Source: a bacterium (GTDB taxonomy: Bacteria > Bacillota > Clostridia > Christensenellales > Aristaeellaceae). Taken from it: a stretch of DNA of 14,132 nucleotides. Where the stretch lies: NCBI GenBank assembly GCA_004563405.1, contig SFTH01000035.1:1-14132 (forward strand), given 5' to 3'. The position numbers were made by a program, and so were the translations under genes. The notes beneath the pieces are model-generated. The model had not been told where the DNA came from, did no database searches, and saw only the letters and a list, made by a program, of their open reading frames with translations. Shown here one piece after another: positions 6,759 through 13,440 of this stretch (position 1 is its first letter; every line of letters starts with the position of its first letter).

Positions 6759-7445
6759 TCAGCTCTCCAGAAAGCGCATGACCATGCGCGCAGAGATGTG
6801 CGCCGCCATGGGCATGCTCTCCCGATACTGCATCGCATGCTTTCCCGTTGCAGCGTCCGAAATGGCGCGGATCACTGCGCAGTCCACGCCGTTGATGAAG
6901 CAGACCTGCGCAATGGCGCCGCCCTCCATCTCCACCGCTGCTGCGTCAAAGAGCCGCACGATGCGATCCTTCGTCGCCTGATCCTCCACAAAGCGGTCGC
7001 CCGTTGCGATTCGCACGGGCAGCACGCGCGCGCCCTCGATGTCGCGGCCCGCCTGAAGCAGGCCGTCCACCGCCCACTCCGCGCAGCGGAAATAGGTCTG
7101 CTCCACGGTGGAGACAAAGCCCGGCGCGTCTCCGACCGCCGAGGTGTCCACGTCGTACTGCACCAGATCCGTGGCGACGCAGACGTCGCCCACCTCCAGC
7201 GGCTCCTTCAGCGCCCCGGCCACGCCCGAATTGATCACCAGGCGCAGCGGCCATGTGAGGATCATCGTCTGAGCGCACACCGCCGCGTTCACCTTTCCCA
7301 CGCCGCACTTGCAAAGCACCACGCACTTGTCCCGCAGCGTGCCGACGGTGAACTCGTAGCCGCAGAGCCTGCGCCGCTCCTCCACCCGCGTATTTTCAAG
7401 CAGTTCCTCAATCTCGCGCTCCATGGCGCAAAGAATACCGATCAT
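6759..7445 (-). CDS. mtnN: 5'-methylthioadenosine/S-adenosylhomocysteine nucleosidase
   Basis: A 228-residue MTA/SAH nucleosidase that cleaves adenine from 5'-methylthioadenosine, S-adenosylhomocysteine and 5'-deoxyadenosine, by-products of polyamine synthesis, methyl transfer and radical-SAM chemistry. Family residues are in place: GILCAMEREIEEL (3-15) with the catalytic-site glutamate at 11, CGVGKVNAA (47-55), ATGDRFV (147-153), VEMEGGAIAQV (171-181) with Met173/Glu174 that bind ribose, and RAISDAA (193-199) with the catalytic Asp197. The start ATG 7445 follows the ispDF stop by 20 nt; its Shine-Dalgarno is weak (GGGGAC, 12 nt away), suggesting translation partly depends on coupling. It is the last gene of the operon, ahead of a hairpin terminator. 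Confidence 0.95.
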   Translation of the reverse strand: MIGILCAMEREIEELLENTRVEERRRLCGYEFTVGTLRDKCVVLCKCGVGKVNAAVCAQTMILTWPLRLVINSGVAGALKEPLEVGDVCVATDLVQYDVDTSAVGDAPGFVSTVEQTYFRCAEWAVDGLLQAGRDIEGARVLPVRIATGDRFVEDQATKDRIVRLFDAAAVEMEGGAIAQVCFINGVDCAVIRAISDAATGKHAMQYRESMPMAAHISARMVMRFLES

Positions 7446-7465
7446 TTTCTCTTTCTGTCCCCAAT

Positions 7466-8641
7466 TTACGCTTCTTCTTCCGTTTTCTCCAGAAGGGCGA
7501 CCGCCTGGGCGGAGATGCCCTCCTGTGCGCCCTCAAATCCCATGCGCTCGGTGGTCGTCGCCTTCACGTTTGCGCACTCCACATCCACGCCCAGCACTGC
7601 AGCGAGATTCTCCCGCATCTGCACAATGTAGAGCGCGAGCTTCGGCCGCTGCGCCACGATGGTCACATCCGCATTCAGCACGCGGTAACCCCGTGCGCGC
7701 ACGATCTCCATCACCTGCTCCAGCAGGAGCATGGAGGAGATGCCCTTGTAGCGCGCGTCGCTGTCCGGGAAGTGGCGGCCAATGTCGCCCTCGCCCAGCG
7801 CGCCCAGCAGCGCATCCATCAGCGCGTGCACGGCTACATCCGCATCGGAATGGCCATCCAGGCCCCGGTCGTGGGGCACATCCACGCCGCAGAGCACGAG
7901 CCTTCGCCCCTGCGCCAGGCGGTGGGCGTCGTAGCCGGTGCCGATGCGCATCGCGGGTCGCTTCTGCGCACGCAGGCGCCTGAAATCCTCCGGCAGCGTA
8001 AGTTTCACATTCCGCTCTGCCCCCGGCGCGTCGCTCAGATGCACCGAACCGTAAGCGTGCTCATAGACCATCGCGTCGTCCGTCACATTCAATCCTTCCC
8101 TGCGGGCGCGCTCGTGCGCCTGCATCAGCCTTGCGTAGTTGAAGCTCTGCGGCGTCTGCACCGCCCGCAGCTGCGCGCGGTCCGGCGTGGTCACCTGACG
8201 GGTCGCCGGATCAATCCGCTTGATGGTGTCCACCACCGGAGTGGAAATCACGCCGCTGCCGTACCGGCGCGCGTCCTCCACTGTGGCGCGGATGATCTCC
8301 GGCGTCACAAAGGGCCGGGCCGCATCGTGCACGGACACAATCTCCACGTCTTCCGGCAGGGCGCACAGGCCGTTGTATCCGCTCTCGCGCCGGGACGCAC
8401 CTCCGAAAACCACGCGCCTGACCAGCGGGCACGCGCCCTCACGCTCCGCGAGCGCGCGATAGTCCGACATATCCCGCTCGGAGAGCACCAGAACGATTCC
8501 ATCGTAGATTTCCGCGTCAGAGAGCACGTCCAGGCAGCGGGAGAGCACGCTCCTTCCCCGCCAGCGGAAGAACACCTTGTTCCCGTCGAGCCCGGAGCGG
8601 CTTCCCTGCCCCGCCGCCAGCAGCACGCACCAGACGCTCAT
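7466..8641 (-). CDS. ispDF: Bifunctional IspD-IspF isoprenoid enzyme
   Basis: This 391-residue fusion catalyses two steps of the non-mevalonate (MEP) pathway. The N-terminal IspD (1-about 225) is the CTP:methylerythritol-4-phosphate cytidylyltransferase, with LLAAGQGSRSG (7-17), NKVFF, VHDAARPFV (104-112) and VQTPQ (161-165). The C-terminal IspF (about 231-385) is the methylerythritol cyclodiphosphate synthase. It has the zinc ligands in GTGYDAHRL (234-242; Asp238, His240) and His272, plus GHSDADVAVHALMDALLGAL (263-282) and KATTTERMGFEG (360-371). Both active sites look complete, joined by a linker of only a few residues. The ATG overlaps the rqcP stop as ATGA, so the two are translationally coupled. 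IspE, which acts between these two steps, is not in the window. Confidence 0.96.
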   Translation of the reverse strand: MSVWCVLLAAGQGSRSGLDGNKVFFRWRGRSVLSRCLDVLSDAEIYDGIVLVLSERDMSDYRALAEREGACPLVRRVVFGGASRRESGYNGLCALPEDVEIVSVHDAARPFVTPEIIRATVEDARRYGSGVISTPVVDTIKRIDPATRQVTTPDRAQLRAVQTPQSFNYARLMQAHERARREGLNVTDDAMVYEHAYGSVHLSDAPGAERNVKLTLPEDFRRLRAQKRPAMRIGTGYDAHRLAQGRRLVLCGVDVPHDRGLDGHSDADVAVHALMDALLGALGEGDIGRHFPDSDARYKGISSMLLLEQVMEIVRARGYRVLNADVTIVAQRPKLALYIVQMRENLAAVLGVDVECANVKATTTERMGFEGAQEGISAQAVALLEKTEEEA

Positions 8642-8937
8642 GTCTTCGCGCGGTACATGCTGGAAGCGTCCTGCTTCGCCGCATGCTCCGCGATGGTCAG
8701 AATCTCATACTCCCGGTACTGCTCGCCGAAGCGTATGCCCAGTATATCACCCACGCGCACGTCGGTGCCCGGCTTGGCCTCTTTGCCGTTCACTGTCACA
8801 TGTCCGGTGGAACATGCGTCGTTTGCCACGCTGCGACGCTTGATGATGCGCGAAATCTTCAGGAACTTGTCCAGCCGGATGGCGGTGACCTCCTCGCGAA
8901 CCACCGGCTTCCGGGCTTCAATCGCCTTTCTGCTCAT
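8638..8937 (-). CDS. rqcP: S4-domain protein, RqcP/YabO family
   Basis: A 99-residue RNA-binding S4 protein. IRLDKFLKISRIIKRRSVAN (20-39) and VTVNGKEAKPGTDVRVGD (47-64) match RqcP (formerly YabO, Hsp15-like). RqcP binds stalled 50S subunits with RqcH and helps add C-terminal alanine tails during ribosome quality control. The position between HU/mazG and ispDF is like the yabN-yabO neighbourhood of Bacillus. The given ATG has a GGAGG only 4 nt upstream and yields a 19-residue extension over the usual MRLDKF start. A perfect AGGAGGT (8888-8894) lies 7 nt before an ATC codon (8880-8878) at the family's normal start point, so initiation could be internal. Confidence 0.9.
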   Translation of the reverse strand: MSRKAIEARKPVVREEVTAIRLDKFLKISRIIKRRSVANDACSTGHVTVNGKEAKPGTDVRVGDILGIRFGEQYREYEILTIAEHAAKQDASSMYRAKT

Positions 8938-8984
8938 GCTTCCTCCAGTTGCGCTCCGGACGAACGAAGCGCCGTATTTGAATA

Positions 8985-9014
8985 AGGAGGGCCGCCTGAA
9001 CAGCAGCCCTCCCT
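8985..9014 (-). terminator. Hairpin after HU, possible partial terminator
   Basis: GGAGGGC (8986-8992) pairs with GCCCTCC (9006-9012) around a 13 nt loop, extended to an AAGG/CCTT foot by one bulge. It sits 14 nt past the HU stop. The tail on the minus strand (ATTCAAAT) has few T's, so it may reduce rather than stop read-through into rqcP-ispDF-mtnN, leaving HU in excess. Confidence 0.45.
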
Positions 9015-9027
9015 TGAAAGATTCCGA

Positions 9028-9297
9028 TCAGAACTGATCCTTGAATCCCTTGCCCGCCTTGAAGACCGGGGACTTCTTCGCCGGGATTTCAATCGTCTCG
9101 CCGGTGGACGGCTTGCGTCCGGTGCGCGCCGCGCGCTCCTTGATCTCGAAGGTTCCGAAGCCCATCAGCTGCACCTTGTCGCCTTCCTTCAGCGCTTCGG
9201 TGACAGTATCGGTGAAGGCGGCCAGAGCGGCCTCCGCCTGCTTCTTATTCAGATTGGCCTTCTCCGCAATCTTTGCGATCAGAGTAGCTTTGTTCAT
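9028..9297 (-). CDS. hup: HU-family histone-like DNA-binding protein
   Basis: An 89-residue HU protein, the normal length, starting MNKATLIAKI. A homodimer bends DNA non-specifically and compacts the nucleoid. MGFGTFEIKERAART (45-59) and the beta-arm with KPSTGETIEIPA (61-72), including the intercalating proline, are intact; canonical GRNP is GRKP here. The start is ATG 9297, because GGAGG lies about 11 nt upstream. A longer frame from 9315 would add six residues (MEETID) absent from the family and is itself encoded by the ribosome binding site. It lies 49 nt after mazG, as in the sporulation/mazG neighbourhood of other Bacillota. Confidence 0.96.
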   Translation of the reverse strand: MNKATLIAKIAEKANLNKKQAEAALAAFTDTVTEALKEGDKVQLMGFGTFEIKERAARTGRKPSTGETIEIPAKKSPVFKAGKGFKDQF

Positions 9298-9346
9298 GTC
9301 AATCGTTTCCTCCATTCATGCGATTCAAACAACGCGATATTCAACG

Positions 9347-10789
9347 TTATTCTCTGTCTATTCGCTGTATGTCTGTCAATTCCTGCCGGATGGATGTATT
9401 TTCACACAATTTTACGCGATCCCAATATTGCGCGGCCTCCGCTTCCGGGGCCGGCAGGGAGACGCCCTTGCCGGTCAGTTCCGCCTCCAGCGCGCAGAAG
9501 CGCTCCACGAAGCGATCCGAAGCCTCGCTCAGCGCAAGCTCCGCGTCCACGCCGACGGCCTTCGCCAGGGCGCAGATCTCAAACAGCACGTCCCCCAGGG
9601 CGGCCTCCGCATCTTCGCTCCCGGGCACGGCGCGAACGCAGTCCGCCGCCTCCCGTGCCAGCGCCTGCGCATCCCGCTGGCCCACGCCGGCGCGCCGCGC
9701 CTTGTCTGCGATCTTGCAGCCGCGCATCAGCGCGGGCAGGCTCCGTGGAACCTCCCGGAGCACCTCGGCGTACGTCCTCTGTCCCCGCTCCTTCATCTTG
9801 TTCCGGGCCCAGAGGTCGAGCACCTCCTCCGCGTCCCCGGCGCTGTCCGCGCCGAAGATGTGGGTATGGCGTTGAATCATCTTTTCGCAGATGGCCGTGA
9901 TCGCGTCGCCTATGTCGAATTCCCCGTGGTTTTTGCCGATCTCCGCATGCATGACCACCTGCATCAGGATATCGCCCAGCTCGTCGTAGAGATGGTCCGT
10001 ATCGCCCGCGTTGATGGCGTCGATGGCTTCATAGGTCTCCTCCAGCATGAAGGGGCGCAGGCTCTCGTGGGTCTGCTCCCGGTCCCACGGGCAGCCCCCG
10101 GGACCCTGGAGGATGTGCATGATTTCCACCAGTTCGTCAAAGCCGTACCGCTCCAGCTTCATCAGATCCCGCTGGGCGGGAATCAGCGCGCAGCTGCGGT
10201 GGTCGTAGGCGCGAAGCCGGTCCAGATCGTACAGCGGCACGCGGGCGACGCTTCCGTCCCCGCTGAGCACGAAGCACCGCGTCTCGTCCGGATAGCACTC
10301 CATGAGCTTCAGCTTGACCTCGGAGGCCAGTTCCCGGCTGTCCAGCTCCCGCACCAGCGCGTTGTCCATGGGAGAGAGGCGAAAGCGCTCCCAGTCGGAG
10401 GCCTCCAGCATGCGCGTCGCGCCGTCCAGGCGCCCCAACAGCGCGCCCTCCACCGGCGGGCCGGCGAGTATGCGCAGCTTCGGGTCCATCTCGACGAGCT
10501 TCACGACGCTCCTGTCCCGGACGTCGTACACGCCATAGACCACGTCTCCCCCGCGGGCGGCGTCAAACACATATTCCGCCGCGCGGCGCGCATGCTCGTC
10601 AAAGTCCGCACAGCTCTCGTAGAGATCGTCCAGCGCCTCGTAGGAAATATTCTGCGCCTTCAGCCAGGACGCGCAGCCGACGCGCGCGGTGTGCAGAATC
10701 ACGCGCGCGCCGCCCGTCAGAGCCTGCGCCGCCCCGAGGGTCAGCTGCTCCTCCTCAAGGCCCACGCCGACGACCGTTATCTTTGCCAC
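9347..10789 (-). CDS. mazG: YabN-type MazG nucleotide pyrophosphohydrolase
   Basis: A 480-residue two-part protein. The C-terminal half (about 215-470) is a full MazG tandem that hydrolyses (d)NTPs to monophosphates: GPGGCPWDREQTHESLRPF (229-247), the metal-binding EETYE (250-254) and DELGD (269-273), IQRHTHIFG (305-313) and a second MazG-like helix set (about 350-460). The N-terminal half (1-about 205) resembles the tetrapyrrole (corrin/porphyrin) methylase domain of Bacillus YabN, but the SAM-binding loop GxGPGD is GVGLEEEQ, and GVYDVRDR stands where PGHPxVAE is expected. The start is GTG 10789, the first start after an in-frame TGA three codons upstream; its ribosome binding site is weak. 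It heads the operon with HU, rqcP, ispDF and mtnN. Confidence 0.93.
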   Translation of the reverse strand: MAKITVVGVGLEEEQLTLGAAQALTGGARVILHTARVGCASWLKAQNISYEALDDLYESCADFDEHARRAAEYVFDAARGGDVVYGVYDVRDRSVVKLVEMDPKLRILAGPPVEGALLGRLDGATRMLEASDWERFRLSPMDNALVRELDSRELASEVKLKLMECYPDETRCFVLSGDGSVARVPLYDLDRLRAYDHRSCALIPAQRDLMKLERYGFDELVEIMHILQGPGGCPWDREQTHESLRPFMLEETYEAIDAINAGDTDHLYDELGDILMQVVMHAEIGKNHGEFDIGDAITAICEKMIQRHTHIFGADSAGDAEEVLDLWARNKMKERGQRTYAEVLREVPRSLPALMRGCKIADKARRAGVGQRDAQALAREAADCVRAVPGSEDAEAALGDVLFEICALAKAVGVDAELALSEASDRFVERFCALEAELTGKGVSLPAPEAEAAQYWDRVKLCENTSIRQELTDIQRIDRE

Positions 10790-10821
10790 AATACATCACA
10801 TCCGTCCAAAAGGATGCTCTC

Positions 10822-10850
10822 ATTCTAGCACAAAGCGGCCGCCGGCGCAA
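10822..10850 (-). promoter_or_regulatory. Extended -10 promoter for the mazG operon
   Basis: On the minus strand TGcTAGAAT gives an extended -10 (hexamer at 10822-10827, five of six matches to TATAAT). TTGCGC (10845-10850) lies exactly 17 bp upstream as a weak -35. The GTG start of mazG is about 33 nt further on. An imperfect GC hairpin (GCGGGCC ... GGCCGC followed by TTTG) overlaps this promoter and may weakly terminate spoVT transcripts. Confidence 0.5.
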
Positions 10851-10858
10851 GGCCCGCG

Positions 10859-11413
10859 CTACTGCTCCATCTGCCGGCCGACGATGTTTGCGGTGGTCTC
10901 CGCCACCTTGTGGTCGATATCGCTCATCTGTATGCCGGATTCCCGACTGAGCAGGATCAGCCCGCCGATGATCTCTCCGTCGGCCAGTATGGGCGCGACA
11001 ATCTGCGCGGAGTAGCTCTCCGGCTTATCGTCGTTCGTTATGGGAATCATCTTCGCGCCGGAGGCGAGGTTCAGCACCTGAAGTTGCCGTCCCTGAAGGA
11101 TGGCGTCCACCTCCGTGCTCAGCGGCTTCTCCACATACTCCCGCTTGTTTGCGCCGGAGGCCGAAACCACCGCGTCCCGATCGCTGATCAGCGCCACATG
11201 GCCCAGCGTGCGATAGAGGGAATCGGTGTAGTCCTTTGCGATGGTTGCAATTTCACCGATTGGGGAATACTTCTTCAGAACCACCTCGCCGTCGTGATCT
11301 GTAAAAATCTCCAGTGGGTCTCCCTCCCGTATGCGAAGCGTGCGCCGGATTTCCTTGGGGATCACCACGCGGCCCAGCTCGTCAATTCTGCGCACAATAC
11401 CTGTCGCTCTCAT
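10859..11413 (-). CDS. spoVT: SpoVT, stage V sporulation transcription regulator
   Basis: At 184 residues this is close to the Bacillus SpoVT length. The N-terminal AbrB/MazE-type swapped-hairpin DNA-binding domain is MRATGIVRRIDELGRVVIPK and onward (1-50). A GAF-like domain follows (about 56-184), with YTDSLYRTLGHVALISDRD and LADGEIIGGLILLSRESG visible. SpoVT modulates SigG-dependent genes in the forespore, so its presence implies a sporulating ancestry. ATG 11413 has AAGGAGAG about 6 nt upstream. It stands alone between the ROK gene and the mazG operon; a forespore-type promoter candidate lies 50 nt upstream. AbrB paralogues share the first 50 residues, but the GAF half and the mazG neighbour favour SpoVT. 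Confidence 0.93.
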   Translation of the reverse strand: MRATGIVRRIDELGRVVIPKEIRRTLRIREGDPLEIFTDHDGEVVLKKYSPIGEIATIAKDYTDSLYRTLGHVALISDRDAVVSASGANKREYVEKPLSTEVDAILQGRQLQVLNLASGAKMIPITNDDKPESYSAQIVAPILADGEIIGGLILLSRESGIQMSDIDHKVAETTANIVGRQMEQ

Positions 11414-11463
11414 GCGGATCTCTCCTTAAACTCAACTGCCGCCTGCAATTTCTCAGGCTTTCC

Positions 11464-11493
11464 TATTGTTCGCAGTGCTGGACAAAATATTCA
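11464..11493 (-). promoter_or_regulatory. Candidate SigG-type promoter of spoVT
   Basis: On the minus strand TGAATA (11488-11493) matches the forespore sigma -35 exactly. AACAATA (11464-11470), after 17 bp, matches the CATnnTA-like -10 at four of seven positions. It lies 50 nt before the spoVT ATG. In Bacillus spoVT is SigG-controlled, which supports the assignment, but the -10 is imperfect. Confidence 0.35.
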
Positions 11494-11531
11494 GTTTCCA
11501 TTTGGCGCTTCCTGGCAAAGGGCGCGCGAGA

Positions 11532-11568
11532 GGGCGGCAGTTCGCGCGAAAATGTCGATCTGCCGCCC
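11532..11568 (-). repeat. Inverted repeat after the ROK gene
   Basis: A 9 bp perfect inverted repeat (GGGCGGCAG 11532-11540 and CTGCCGCCC 11560-11568) encloses a 19 nt loop that holds a further palindrome, TTCGCGCGAA (11541-11550). It lies about 60 nt past the ROK stop. No U-tract follows on the minus strand, so it may protect the mRNA 3' end or act in RNA switching rather than terminate by itself. Confidence 0.5.
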
Positions 11569-11628
11569 CCTCCGCTGCGCTTTTCACCGGCACGCAACCT
11601 GTGTTCTCCATGTTGGTCTTCCCGGAAC

Positions 11629-12504
11629 TCAGCCCACGAGCAGCGACGCGCCGAGCAGGCCCGCGTCGTCCCCGAAGGTCGCGCTCCGCACCAGCAGCGC
11701 CTCCGGAAACACGGCGTATTCCCGCGCCCGCTCAACTGCAAGCCGGATATAGCCGGGGTTGAACATCGCCACCGAGCCGCCGATCACGATCACCTCGGGA
11801 TCCAGCGTGCAGGTAATGTTCGCAATTCCCCGCCCCAGTGCGTCCGCCGCGTGGCTGACGATCTCCCGGGCGGTCTGATCGCCCCGATTGTAGCGTTCAA
11901 ACAGCTCCCGCGCCGTCGTCTCCCGCCCGTAGCGCTCCGTGGCCGCCCGGGCCAGGCCGCTGCCGCTTGCCTGCTCGTTCAGGGAGCCGGGGTTGGCATT
12001 TTTGTGACAGTGTGGATCCTCGTTGACGATCATGTTCCAGAACTCGGCGGCGTTGGCGTGCGCGCCGTTGTAGATCCGACCATTGATCGCAAAGCCGCCG
12101 CCGATGCCCGTAGAAACGCCCACAAAGGCCACGGACTCAAAGCCCCGACCCGCGCCCAGCCGCGCCTCGGCGAGGCACGCAGCGTTCGCGTCGTTGGTGA
12201 GCGCAACCCTCAGCCCCGTGCGCGCCTGTATGAAATTCACAATCTCAAAATTGTCCCAGCCGATCAGATTCGGCAGATTCAGCATCTTGCCCTCCCGCAC
12301 GCTCAGCGGCCCGGGACAGCCCACACCCACGCCCCGGAGCGTGCGGACATGCGGGCGGAGAAACGCGAGCAGCGGCTCCATGTTCTCCTCCGCGGACAGG
12401 GTCCGGTCATTGGCAGTGCGGAAGGCATCCACCATCTTGTGCGCCGCGTCGAACACGGCGGCGCGCAGCCAGGTTCCTCCCACGTCGATTCCCGCGCGCA
12501 GCAT
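11629..12504 (-). CDS. ROK-family protein, probable sugar kinase, lacking the zinc site
   Basis: This 291-residue protein of the ROK kinase fold is slightly short for ROK glucokinases. The phosphate-1 loop is AGIDVGGTWLRAAVFD (4-19), the catalytic base is in LTNDANAA (102-109; Asp105), phosphate-2 is GVSTGIGGGFAINGRIYNG (129-147), and adenosine binding is in VIVIGGSV (238-245). The sugar-contact GEIGH segment is AAEFWNM (152-158): Glu154 is kept, the zinc-ligand His is Asn157. The usual CxCGxxGCxE zinc loop reads CHKNANPGSLNE (166-177). It therefore probably phosphorylates a sugar or amino sugar, but the substrate is unknown. GGAGGG lies 7 nt before ATG 12504, 15 nt after the activase stop, so it belongs to the glycyl radical operon. 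No helix-turn-helix is present, so it is not a ROK repressor. Confidence 0.85.
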   Translation of the reverse strand: MLRAGIDVGGTWLRAAVFDAAHKMVDAFRTANDRTLSAEENMEPLLAFLRPHVRTLRGVGVGCPGPLSVREGKMLNLPNLIGWDNFEIVNFIQARTGLRVALTNDANAACLAEARLGAGRGFESVAFVGVSTGIGGGFAINGRIYNGAHANAAEFWNMIVNEDPHCHKNANPGSLNEQASGSGLARAATERYGRETTARELFERYNRGDQTAREIVSHAADALGRGIANITCTLDPEVIVIGGSVAMFNPGYIRLAVERAREYAVFPEALLVRSATFGDDAGLLGASLLVG

Positions 12505-12519
12505 CCCTCATCCCTCCGT

Positions 12520-13440
12520 TCATTCGCAGATCAGGTTCCGGATTCCACACCGGCGAACCAGCGCCCGGAAGTCCTCCATCTGCACATTCGTATACCGGGG
12601 CGGATTCTCCTCAAACAGGTATCTCCTTCCCACCAGCGGATATTTCGCCGCGGCGAGGGGGTTGTAGTTGAGCAGCTCGTAGCACGCCTCCGGCCGGACC
12701 TCCGCCAGAAAGATCGCGATGGCCGCAAGGTTTTCCTGCGTGGCGGTCACGCCCGGAATCAGCGGCGTGCGCACCACCGTGCGCGCCCCCAGTTCCCCAC
12801 CGAGCAGGCGGCGCAGGTTTTCGAGAATCCGCGCGTTGTCCGCGCCGGTGTAGCGGCGGTGCATCGCCGGGTCCATCAGCTTGAGATCCGCGAAGATCAG
12901 ATCCGCGCACTCCAGCACGGCCTCCGCAACCGGCCACGCAGCCTCCAGCTCCGTTTCCACGGCGGTGTGTATGCCCTCCGCGCGGCAGCGCAGCAGGATC
13001 TCCCGGGCAAAATCCGGCTGCATCAGCGGGTCGCCGCCGGAGAGGGTCACGCCCCCGCCGTGGGCAAAGAAGGCCGCGTCCCGCCGCAGCTCCACCATCA
13101 GTTCGTCCGCGGTCACGTCCCGGCTGTCCCAGCGCAGCGCGCCGGTGGGACAGCCGTCCATCAGCGCGTCCCAATCCTCTCGGGCCCGGGGATCGAGGGT
13201 CATTCCATTCCCGGTGGCGCGGACGCCCCCGTCCCGCGCGGAGGATGCGCAGTCGCCGCAGCCGATGCACCGGCCGGAGAACCAGACCGGCCGGCGCTGC
13301 AGCGAAATGCCCTCCGGATTGTGGCACCAGGCGCAGCGCAGCGGACATCCCTTGAAGAACACCGTCGTGCGTATGCCGCCGCCGTCGCGGGTAGAGAAGC
13401 GCCGCACGTCGAAGATGCGCCCGGTCTCACACCTGCGCAT
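12520..13440 (-). CDS. Glycyl radical enzyme activating enzyme (radical SAM)
   Basis: A 306-residue radical-SAM activase that installs the glycyl radical in its partner, encoded just upstream. CPLRCAWC (32-39) is the CxxxCxxC motif for the SAM-binding 4Fe-4S cluster, preceded by DGGGIRTTVFFKGC (19-32). LSGGDPLMQ (133-141) is the SAM-contact GGE/GGD region, and VVRTPLIPGVTAT marks the later barrel strands. A ferredoxin-like insert follows the first motif, with CIGCGDC (58-64) and CPTGAL (97-102), fewer cysteines than the eight usually found. The start is ATG 13440, with GAGGA 6 nt upstream; an upstream TTG (13455) is less likely. The 14 bp overlap with the enzyme's 3' end implies coupled translation. 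Substrate identity depends on the partner. Confidence 0.93.
   Translation of the reverse strand: MRRCETGRIFDVRRFSTRDGGGIRTTVFFKGCPLRCAWCHNPEGISLQRRPVWFSGRCIGCGDCASSARDGGVRATGNGMTLDPRAREDWDALMDGCPTGALRWDSRDVTADELMVELRRDAAFFAHGGGVTLSGGDPLMQPDFAREILLRCRAEGIHTAVETELEAAWPVAEAVLECADLIFADLKLMDPAMHRRYTGADNARILENLRRLLGGELGARTVVRTPLIPGVTATQENLAAIAIFLAEVRPEACYELLNYNPLAAAKYPLVGRRYLFEENPPRYTNVQMEDFRALVRRCGIRNLICE

Noticed and set aside
9298..9346. TGAATA followed after 17 bp by CATGAAT upstream of HU looked like a forespore promoter.
   Set aside because: The -10 match is poor and transcription would begin at or past the HU ribosome binding site, leaving no usable leader.
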